Positions 1-5,040 of a stretch of 8,868 nucleotides of DNA are shown in pieces. Numbering within the stretch: the stretch's first letter is position 1; each line of letters starts with the position of its first letter. Source of the stretch: an uncultured Lachnospiraceae bacterium. GTDB lineage: Bacteria > Bacillota > Clostridia > Lachnospirales > Lachnospiraceae. Under the pieces are notes generated by a model, which worked only from the letters and a program-made list of their open reading frames with translations, did not search any database and was not told where the DNA came from. The stretch covers positions 1 through 8,868 of the forward strand of contig CADBTG010000217.1 of the NCBI GenBank assembly GCA_902797475.1, written 5' to 3'. The translations under genes and the position numbers were made by a program.

Positions 1-1
1 G

Positions 2-613
2 ATCCGCAGAAAGCTCGGCAAGGACGCTTCCGCCATGACCATCACTCTTCTTCTCAATTCCGAGGGCAAGAAGATGGGCAAGACCGAAAAGGGCGCCGTT
101 TGGTTGGATCCGGAGAAGACCTCTCCGTTCGAGTTCTACCAGTACTGGAGAAACGTTGCCGATGCCGACGTGCTGAAGTGCATCCGCATGCTCACCTTCC
201 TTCCGCTTGAGGAAATCGACAAGATGAATGACTGGGAAGGCAGCCAGTTGAATACGGCAAAGGAAATTCTTGCTTTCGAGCTTACCAAGCTTGTGCATGG
301 CGAGGAAGAAGCCAAGAAGGCTCAGGAGCAGGCCAAGTCACTCTTCGGAGCCGGCAATGCCGAGGACGCTCCTGAGGCTCCTCTTTCCGATGAGGATTTC
401 ACGGACGGCGCAATCGACATCGTTTCCATCCTTGTAAAAGCAGGTCTCGCTCCTACCCGTTCCGAGGGACGCAGAAACGTCGAGCAGGGCGGTGTCCTTG
501 TCGACGGCGAGAAGGTCACCGACTTCAAGGCAACGTTCACGAAGGAACAGTGTCAGGCCGGCCTTCTCGTTAAGAGAGGCAAGAAGAACTTCAAGAAGGT
601 TGTGCTGAAGTAA
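2..613 (+). CDS. tyrS: Tyrosyl-tRNA synthetase, C-terminal part (5' end outside window)
   Basis: This class I aminoacyl-tRNA synthetase activates tyrosine with ATP and loads it onto tRNA-Tyr in the cytoplasm. The frame is open from base 2, so about 203 residues are visible of a protein that is usually about 410-420 long; the nucleotide-binding HIGH region and the tyrosine pocket lie upstream of the window. The visible part begins IRRKLGKDASAM and contains KMGKT (bases 74-88), the family's variant of the KMSKS loop that binds ATP. The following WLDPEKTSPFEFYQYWRN stretch is typical of bacterial TyrRS. A linker rich in Glu, Ala and Lys leads to a C-terminal S4-like RNA-binding domain (about bases 420-610; core GLAPTRSEGRRNVEQGGVLV), which contacts the tRNA. 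The ATG at 35 is an internal methionine, not the start. The gene ends with TAA at 611-613 and converges on the hemolysin III gene. Its promoter, and any T-box leader, lie outside the window. Confidence 0.96.
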   Translation: MRRKLGKDASAMTITLLLNSEGKKMGKTEKGAVWLDPEKTSPFEFYQYWRNVADADVLKCIRMLTFLPLEEIDKMNDWEGSQLNTAKEILAFELTKLVHGEEEAKKAQEQAKSLFGAGNAEDAPEAPLSDEDFTDGAIDIVSILVKAGLAPTRSEGRRNVEQGGVLVDGEKVTDFKATFTKEQCQAGLLVKRGKKNFKKVVLK

Positions 614-633
614 AACTAGTGATGCCGGTTGAC

Positions 634-742
634 TGATGAAAAGGCACTTGACTTGATGAAGGCACCGGGCTTGATGAAGGCACCGGGCTTGATGAAGACA
701 CCGGGCTTGATGAAGGCACCGGGCTTAATGAAAGCACATTAC
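634..742. repeat. 18-bp tandem repeat (four good copies, degenerate flanking copies)
   Basis: The unit TTGATGAAGGCACCGGGC occurs head to tail at 653-670, 671-688, 689-706 (one change, G to A) and 707-724. Degenerate copies flank it at about 634-652 and 725-742. It lies between the tyrS stop and the tyrS terminator, so it would be in the 3' untranslated region of the tyrS mRNA. Because 18 is divisible by three, every frame reads as a six-residue repeat: LMKAPG in the tyrS frame beyond its stop codons, and SPVPSS on the minus strand. I see no convincing start and ribosome binding site for either frame, so I treat it as a minisatellite and not as a gene. Confidence 0.9.
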
Positions 743-746
743 TGAT

Positions 747-781
747 AAGAGGCAGTCTGTTTTGGCAGAATGCCTCTTTTT
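747..781 (+). terminator. Intrinsic terminator of tyrS
   Basis: AAGAGGCA (747-754) pairs with TGCCTCTT (771-778). Inside it, TCTG (756-759) pairs with CAGA (766-769), leaving one G/A mismatch and a six-base loop. The 3' arm runs directly into a T tract (777-781). It sits about 134 bp after the tyrS stop, beyond the tandem repeat. Confidence 0.85.
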
Positions 782-1047
782 GTTGGTTCGGCACCCGGTA
801 CCGGTAGTGAAACTCTTCCATTATTCCCTGTCTGCGCTCATTTTTGCTTCCGGAAACATTGTTGTGCCTACGTTTATACCTGATTTGAATTTAAGGTAGG
901 AATTATTTTGTCAAAAAACATACGAGATTTGTGGCATCGAAGATTCCGTATGAAGCATTTTCCGATGGGTACCCACGTAATACTCTTTTCTCGAAAAACC
1001 ATATGAAAATAACAAAACCCGCTTCCTACTCTCTTTTATGAATTCAA
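782..1047. other. Gene-free AT-rich intergenic stretch with short palindromes
   Basis: No plausible coding sequence is visible on either strand. It contains the perfect palindrome CCGGTACCGG (795-804) within CGGCACCCGGTACCGG, a second palindrome TGGGTACCCA (967-976), a CATACG/CGTATG inverted pair (919-924 and 947-952), and recurrent A-tract plus ACCRTATGA-like motifs (about 913-924, 946-953 and 994-1005). The last of these is almost the arm of the large palindrome that follows. A CCTAC/GTAGG inverted pair flanks about 868-900. None can be assigned a function from sequence alone. Confidence 0.6.
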
Positions 1048-1088
1048 AAAACCGTATGATTCGCTTCGAAGCGAATCATACGGTTTTA
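1046..1088 (-). terminator. Perfect 40-bp palindrome, probable terminator of the hemolysin III transcript
   Basis: Bases 1048-1087 are a perfect palindrome centred on TTCGAA, with 20-bp arms and no mismatch. As RNA it would form a long hairpin with a minimal loop. In the minus direction the 3' arm ends in six T residues (A tract at 1046-1051 on the plus strand); in the plus direction four T residues follow. It lies between two convergent genes, so a bidirectional terminator is the simplest reading. The stem is longer and more perfect than most intrinsic terminators, and it is about 225 bp from the end of the minus-strand gene. A protein-binding palindrome or the remnant of a small palindromic element is also possible. 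Confidence 0.55.
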
Positions 1089-1103
1089 TTACTTTTTCTG
1101 TTT

Positions 1104-1300
1104 TCATAGGTATCTCAAGCCCATTAAAACTCTGAATTCAAATATCTCGTGGGACACCGGCAACAAAAACAGAAAACTCAGATTTTCCGTAGGTATTACA
1201 TTTCCCATTAAAACAGATATTTCAGGCTTCCCGTAGGTATTACATTTCCCATTAAAAGCAGAAATTCAAGCCATTCCGTGGGCATCATCCCCCACCAAAA
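1104..1300. repeat. Degenerate tandem array, five units of about 40-45 bp
   Basis: Two adjacent units share an identical 27-base core: 1187-1213 and 1231-1257, starting CCGTAGGTATTACATTTCCC and ending ATTAAAA, 44 bp apart. Related, more diverged units start at about 1104 (CATAGGTAT, CCCATTAAAA), 1147 (TCGTGGGACACC, CAACAAAA) and 1276 (CCGTGGGCATCATCCCCCAC, CAAAA). Each is followed by a looser tail resembling CAGAAATTCA. In minus-strand orientation each unit begins with a TTTT run. The array ends 12 bp after the stop of the hemolysin III gene, so it would lie in that gene's 3' untranslated region. The spacing is too short and the units too diverged for a CRISPR array. Confidence 0.75.
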
Positions 1301-1312
1301 CTACTCTCACTT

Positions 1313-1984
1313 TCACAGCACATAAAACAGAATCCCGAAGAACTGCAACAGACATCCGCCGATCACAAAGATGTGGAACACGCTGTGGAAGTATCTTACC
1401 TTCGAACCGAGAGCATAAAGTACTGCCCCCGAAGTAAAACAAATTCCTCCCATCAGAATCCAAAAGAATCCGTTCCAGGAAATCACATCGATGACTGTCT
1501 TCGCGCATACGATCACCGCCCACCCCATCGTGAGGTACAAGACAAAAGTCTGCTTGTCAAAGCGGTCCAGGTCGATTGCCTTCAGTGTCGTGGCAAATGC
1601 GCAGCATCCCCACTCGATTCCGAAGATGACCCACGCCATGACCGGATGCTCGGGGCGCAGCGCCGAAAGAAGAATCGGCGTATAAGTTCCCGCTATCAGA
1701 AAATAAATATCGCAATGGTCAATGACGCGCATAACCTGCTTTCCCATGTTTTTATGCAGCCCGTGGTAGATCGACGACACCGTAAACATAATGATCATCG
1801 TGCTGCCGTAGATGGCACCCGACACGACCGCCCAGGCATTGTGATGCGAAGCCCCCATGACGATGCATAAAACCGTGATGGCAATCGCAATGGCGCCGCC
1901 GACAATGTGCGTCACCATGTTAAAGATTTCTTCACCCTTTGTATAATCCGGGAGTTCTCTCTCCCTCAGCGGTGTTCTCTTCAT
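1313..1984 (-). CDS. trhA: Hemolysin III family membrane protein (PAQR/CREST superfamily)
   Basis: A 223-residue integral membrane protein with about seven hydrophobic segments after a charged N-terminus, the usual size for the YqfA/TrhA/hemolysin III family. Family marks are EEIFNMVTHIVGG (18-30), SSIYHGLHK (70-78), the DHCDIYFLIAGTYTPI stretch (from 89) and a C-terminal HSVFHIF (200-206). S70, H74, D89 or D92, H200 and H204 match the Ser/His/Asp plus HxxxH set that binds a metal in this superfamily. Despite the name, haemolysis is not established for most members; links to membrane energetics or lipid state have been proposed. The ATG at 1982-1984 follows AAAGGGG with 9 nt spacing, a good start. 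The gene stands alone between the terminator of the TM1266-type gene and the repeat array, so it probably has its own promoter. No frameshift or missing key residue is seen. Confidence 0.9.
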   Translation of the reverse strand: MKRTPLRERELPDYTKGEEIFNMVTHIVGGAIAIAITVLCIVMGASHHNAWAVVSGAIYGSTMIIMFTVSSIYHGLHKNMGKQVMRVIDHCDIYFLIAGTYTPILLSALRPEHPVMAWVIFGIEWGCCAFATTLKAIDLDRFDKQTFVLYLTMGWAVIVCAKTVIDVISWNGFFWILMGGICFTSGAVLYALGSKVRYFHSVFHIFVIGGCLLQFFGILFYVL

Positions 1985-2035
1985 TCGTTATATCCCCTTT
2001 TGAACAGCCGTTAAGTGTAAAAAAACACCCAACAG

Positions 2036-2071
2036 CAAAAATGACACGCGGTTTTCATTACCACATGTCAT
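2036..2071 (-). terminator. Intrinsic terminator of the TM1266-type gene
   Basis: In minus-strand RNA an 11-bp stem forms between ATGACATGTGG (2071-2061) and CCGCGTGTCAT (2051-2041), including two G-U pairs, with a 9-base loop and five U residues directly after. The wobble pairs work only in minus-strand RNA; in plus-strand RNA they would be A/C mismatches. This fixes the direction. Confidence 0.75.
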
Positions 2072-2100
2072 AGTTTATCATTCTTTTATGAAAAATGCAA
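2072..2100 (-). promoter_or_regulatory. Weak candidate promoter for the hemolysin III gene
   Basis: On the minus strand TTGCAT (2095-2100) and TAAACT (2072-2077) are 17 bp apart, a weak sigma-A-like pair (about 3/6 and 4/6 matches). A transcript starting near 2065 would begin inside the 5' arm of the adjacent terminator and so escape it. That arrangement is attractive, but the match is weak. Confidence 0.3.
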
Positions 2101-2111
2101 CCCCGCCGCCG

Positions 2112-2369
2112 CTATTTTGTATAGGTTGTCTTAACGGTCACGCCGGGCAGGCGTCCTATTTTCCCCGAAAGCGCGGAAATCACGTTTTGCGGCGCATCCA
2201 TGGCGATGCTGATGATGTTGACCTGTTTCTGGCGGTACGGGATGCCCATGCGGCCGATGATGTACTGCCCGAATTCATGCAACAGGCCGTTCAGCTGCTT
2301 TACCGACTCCGAGGGGCGGCCCTCCGACTCCTCTACCAGAATGCTCATCACTGCTACTCTCGTTTCCAT
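2112..2369 (-). CDS. TM1266-type ACT-like small protein (putative regulator of the iron-only hydrogenase system)
   Basis: An 85-residue protein matching the short family annotated as the TM1266 family iron-only hydrogenase system putative regulator, an ACT/ferredoxin-like fold. Recognisable marks are METRVAVMSILVEE at the N-terminus, HEFGQYIIGRMGIPYR (31-46), VNIISIAMDAP (50-60) and LSGKIGRLPGV (67-77). Residues about 15-20 (SEGRPS) look like a small insertion compared with the family pattern I remember. The ATG at 2367-2369 follows AAAGGAG with 6 nt spacing. Family members often sit beside the [FeFe]-hydrogenase maturation genes hydE, hydF or hydG; none is here. The gene instead follows the AAA+ gene by 62 bp, across a hairpin with a poor U tract, so it is probably reached by read-through from the serC promoter. 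Biochemical function is not established; regulation is inferred from its name and genomic association. Confidence 0.85.
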   Translation of the reverse strand: METRVAVMSILVEESEGRPSESVKQLNGLLHEFGQYIIGRMGIPYRQKQVNIISIAMDAPQNVISALSGKIGRLPGVTVKTTYTK

Positions 2370-2394
2370 GACATGCTCCTTTTTAATGAATGAT

Positions 2395-2424
2395 AAAGGG
2401 GCTGCACCCTTAAGGCACAGCCCC
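2395..2424 (-). terminator. Hairpin between the AAA+ and TM1266-type genes (partial terminator or processing stem)
   Basis: Minus-strand RNA forms GGGGCUGUGCC (2424-2414) paired with GGUGCAGCCCC (2408-2398): 11 bp including two wobble pairs, with a 5-base loop. Only three U residues follow (UUUAUCAUU), so termination should be incomplete. It begins 7 bp after the AAA+ stop codon and could lower expression of the TM1266-type gene or protect the 3' end of the upstream message. No room for a complete separate promoter is evident in the 62-bp gap. Confidence 0.6.
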
Positions 2425-2431
2425 GTTCCTT

Positions 2432-3850
2432 TTAACCGATTGTTGCCGCTGTAATCGTATTCAGATCCTCGGCCTCCAGAGTGGACAGGACTTTCTTGTC
2501 GGGATTCTTCAGCTTAACCACGCGGGTAGCGTGATTCGTGATGGCCTTTTCCAAATAGTTACGGGCCTCACGGGCATTGGCAAAGTCTTCGGCCTTGCTC
2601 TCCACCCGGCTCTCAAAATACCTGACAGCCACTTCTCTGGCTTCCGGACTCAGCGTATAATCCTTTCCTTTGCACATTCCCTCGAGAATCTGAATCAGCT
2701 CCTCCGGGGTGTAATCATCAAAACGGATATATTTATTGAATCTGGACTTCAGTCCCGGGTTCGAATCGATGAACTGCTCCATCGGTCCGGTATAACCCGC
2801 AACGATTACAACAAGCCTGTCGCGATTGTCCTCCATGGCTTTCAAAAGCGTGTCAACCGCTTCCTGTCCGAAGTCGTTCTCGCCTTTACCGACATTCAGC
2901 GTATATGCTTCATCGATGAACAGAACGCCGTCGATGGACTTGTCAATGACTTCCTGCGTCTTGATCGCAGTCTGTCCGACGTAACCGCACACAAGGCCTC
3001 CGCGGTCCACCTCGATCAGCTGTCCGCCGGAAAGAACACCGAGCCCGCGGTAAATCTTCGAAAGCATTCTCGCAACCGTCGTCTTACCGGTACCGGGATT
3101 TCCGAAAAATACCATATGCTTGCTGATGTCTGCCGACTTCATGCCGTTGGCTTCACGCATCTTCTGAACACGAATCAGGTCAACCAAAGCGGAGATGTCC
3201 GATTTGACATTGTCAAGACCTACCAAAGCATTCAGCTCCTCGAGAATCTTCTCGACATCCTCAACGTTGTTGACGTCGGTCTTGCTCTTCGCGGGTGTCG
3301 CCTGTTTGGAGCGGATCATCTTAAACTGATTGGTATAGAATACGCCGTATTCCTTGAGAAATGTCTCGAGCATCTGCGTATACTGACTCATGCGGGACAC
3401 CTGCTTCTCATCCGCTTCGGCCTGCATGGACAGAATATGCTGTCCGAAAGCCTTATACGTATCGACAAGAATCTGGGCATTCTGTCCCATATAGGGATCG
3501 TTGGGAATCTTCTTGCCCGCGTCGGCCAGAATGAAATACTTCAGTGCCTTCGGTCTCGTGGATCCGTATGAACTTGTCGGGGCATTCAGCCGGTCTCTGA
3601 TCGTACGCATTTCCGCGATGGTAAATGACACACCGAGGTATTCTTTGATCATTCCCTGCTCTTCTGCCGTGATGATGCCGTCCGTATCTTCGAGGAAGAT
3701 TGCGAACTCTGCCAGTTCCTTATGCAGTAACGCCTTAAACGGTGTGCCGAGACAAAGCACCGCGCCGACATTGAAGCGGGCAATGGTGCTGCAGATCTCG
3801 TCACAGATGGCGAGCATTTCTTTTAAGCTTTTCTCACTTTTCTCTGCCAA
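2432..3850 (-). CDS. AAA+ ATPase of the CbxX/CfxQ (SpoVK-like) family with an extra N-terminal domain
   Basis: A 472-residue protein. Residues about 200-472 are a CbxX/CfxQ-type AAA+ module: Walker A GNPGTGKTT (250-258), a pore-loop-like GYVG (289-292), Walker B VLFIDEA (309-315), sensor 1 VVIVAGY (347-353), a candidate arginine finger R370 in LKSRF, and a sensor 2 region NAREARNYLEKA (425-436). All catalytic residues are present, so it should hydrolyse ATP, probably as a hexameric remodeller. Relatives include SpoVK, CbbX (Rubisco activase) and type VII secretion EccA; no Rubisco or secretion gene is nearby. Residues 1-195 look helical; LAEFAIFLEDTDGIITAEE (46-64) weakly resembles a TerB-like helix pair, which is tentative. 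The start is TTG at 3848-3850, set by GGAGG 8 nt upstream; the first ATG in frame is codon 12 and has no such site. It lies 24 nt after serA, so co-transcription is likely. Its target is unknown. Confidence 0.88.
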   Translation of the reverse strand: MAEKSEKSLKEMLAICDEICSTIARFNVGAVLCLGTPFKALLHKELAEFAIFLEDTDGIITAEEQGMIKEYLGVSFTIAEMRTIRDRLNAPTSSYGSTRPKALKYFILADAGKKIPNDPYMGQNAQILVDTYKAFGQHILSMQAEADEKQVSRMSQYTQMLETFLKEYGVFYTNQFKMIRSKQATPAKSKTDVNNVEDVEKILEELNALVGLDNVKSDISALVDLIRVQKMREANGMKSADISKHMVFFGNPGTGKTTVARMLSKIYRGLGVLSGGQLIEVDRGGLVCGYVGQTAIKTQEVIDKSIDGVLFIDEAYTLNVGKGENDFGQEAVDTLLKAMEDNRDRLVVIVAGYTGPMEQFIDSNPGLKSRFNKYIRFDDYTPEELIQILEGMCKGKDYTLSPEAREVAVRYFESRVESKAEDFANAREARNYLEKAITNHATRVVKLKNPDKKVLSTLEAEDLNTITAATIG

Positions 3851-3863
3851 GGAGAATTCCTCC
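3848..3863 (-). promoter_or_regulatory. Ribosome binding site that fixes a TTG start for the AAA+ gene
   Basis: GGAGG (3863-3859 on the minus strand) stands 8 nt before TTG (3850-3848), inside the short gap after the serA stop. It supports the non-ATG start over the internal ATG 33 nt downstream. Weaker initiation at TTG would give less AAA+ protein than SerA from the same message. Confidence 0.75.
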
Positions 3864-3874
3864 GGTCTACAAAA

Positions 3875-5026
3875 TTACAGAACTCTTACTTTCAATACGC
3901 CTTCAACCGCTTTAATCCGGTCAACCATCGCATCGGTGATCGTTCCGCATACATCAAGCACGCTGTATGCATAATCGCCTCTGCTCTTGTTATACATATT
4001 CTCGATGTTAATGCCCGCAACGGCACCCGTAAACTGGCTCAGAACATTCGGGATGTTCTTGTGCAGGATGCAGATACGGCTTTCCACGCGGCAGATGCCG
4101 GCATCGAGAGTCGGGAAGTTAACGGAATTCAAAATGTTACCGTTCTCGATGAACTCACGAAGCTCCTTAACGGCCATCTTCGCGCAGTTATCCTCGGACT
4201 CCTCGGTGGAAGCACCGAGATGCGGGATTGCGATAACACCCTTCATGCCTGCGGTTCTGGCATTCGGGAAATCGGTGATGTAATGCGCTACCTTGCCGGA
4301 AGCAAGTGCCTCCTCCATAGCGTCATCGTCTACCAGAAGATCACGTGCAAAGTTCAGGATGACAACGCCGTCCTTCATCATTGCAATCGTATCCTTGTTG
4401 ATCATCTTCTTCGTATCGTCAAGAAGCGGAACATGAACGGTAATGTAATCGCACTCCTGGAAGATCTCCTCACGCGTATTCACATGAATGACATTACGGG
4501 AAAGCTTCCATGCGTTCTCTACGGAAATGTAAGGATCGCAGCCGTATACGGTCATGCCGAGAGCGCTTGCTGCGTTGGCAACCAGAACGCCGATGGCGCC
4601 GAGACCGATGACACCGAGCTTCTTGCCCTGGATTTCCTTGCCGGCGAACTTGCCTTTGCCTTTCTCGACAAGCTTGGCAACGTTCTCATCGTCCTTAATG
4701 CTCTGAACGAAATCAATTCCGCCGAGGATGTCGCGGCTCGTCAGAAGAAGGCCTGCGATTACAAGCTCCTTAACGCCGTTTGCATTGGCGCCGGGCGTGT
4801 TAAATACGACTACGCCTTTCTCGGCAAGCTTGTCAAGCGGAATGTTGTTAACACCTGCACCTGCTCTTGCCACTGCAAGAAGCTTATCGGTAAATGTGAG
4901 GTCATGCATCGCTGCGCTTCTTACGAGGCAAAGCTCCGCATCGTCAAGGTTCTCAACCTTCTCATACTTATTGTCAAATACATCAAGCCCTACCTGGGCA
5001 ATCGGATTCAAACATGCATATTTCAT
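3875..5026 (-). CDS. serA: D-3-phosphoglycerate dehydrogenase, short ACT-containing form
   Basis: Oxidises 3-phosphoglycerate to 3-phosphohydroxypyruvate with NAD, the first step of serine synthesis in the cytoplasm. The 383 residues comprise a substrate-binding part, a Rossmann domain with GLGAIG (141-146) followed by D164 for NAD, and a C-terminal ACT domain (from about 312) that may bind serine. The active-site arginine is R228 (LNFARD, where many relatives have ARG) and the histidine is H269 (IPHLGAST). The acidic partner of that histidine, E in the usual FPxEP motif, is not evident: the equivalent stretch is TDFPNARTAG. I recall this variation from short clostridial and Bacteroides SerA proteins, so the gene is probably still functional. 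ATG at 5024-5026 is preceded by TAGGAGGG, whose TAG is the serC stop; the two genes are 11 nt apart. serC supplies the next enzyme. The length is typical of the short form, without the extra intervening domain of long enzymes. Confidence 0.95.
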   Translation of the reverse strand: MKYACLNPIAQVGLDVFDNKYEKVENLDDAELCLVRSAAMHDLTFTDKLLAVARAGAGVNNIPLDKLAEKGVVVFNTPGANANGVKELVIAGLLLTSRDILGGIDFVQSIKDDENVAKLVEKGKGKFAGKEIQGKKLGVIGLGAIGVLVANAASALGMTVYGCDPYISVENAWKLSRNVIHVNTREEIFQECDYITVHVPLLDDTKKMINKDTIAMMKDGVVILNFARDLLVDDDAMEEALASGKVAHYITDFPNARTAGMKGVIAIPHLGASTEESEDNCAKMAVKELREFIENGNILNSVNFPTLDAGICRVESRICILHKNIPNVLSQFTGAVAGINIENMYNKSRGDYAYSVLDVCGTITDAMVDRIKAVEGVLKVRVL

Positions 5027-5032
5027 CTCTTA

Positions 5033-5040
5033 CCCTCCTA
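5033..5040 (-). promoter_or_regulatory. serA Shine-Dalgarno sequence overlapping the serC stop codon
   Basis: The sequence TAGGAGGG on the minus strand contains the serC TAG stop and the serA ribosome binding site, 6 nt before the serA ATG. Ribosomes ending serC translation are released on the site where serA starts, which suggests coupled translation and matched amounts of the two enzymes. Confidence 0.8.

Noticed and set aside
591..821. Minus-strand open frame of 76 codons with SPVPSS repeats
   Set aside because: It is produced by the 18-bp tandem repeat and the terminator sequence, overlaps the tyrS end, and lacks a convincing ribosome binding site.
1104..1300. CRISPR-like array
   Set aside because: Only two cores are identical, the others are strongly diverged, the intervals are about 15-18 bp and themselves similar to each other, and there are no cas genes.
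2088..2393. Plus-strand open frame of 101 codons
   Set aside because: Antisense to the TM1266-type gene, which has a good ribosome binding site and recognisable family motifs.
2531..3571. Long open frame of 346 codons on the plus strand
   Set aside because: It lies wholly antisense to the AAA+ gene, whose protein has intact Walker and sensor motifs; the plus-strand translation resembles no family and has no ribosome binding site I can see.
2432..3850. CbbX (Rubisco activase) or EccA (type VII secretion) as the identity of the AAA+ protein
   Set aside because: No Rubisco, Calvin cycle or ESX genes are nearby, and the N-terminal region does not clearly match either; only the family-level name is supported.
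3815..3850. Internal ATG (codon 12) as start of the AAA+ gene
   Set aside because: No Shine-Dalgarno sequence is placed before it, while GGAGG sits 8 nt before the TTG at 3848-3850.
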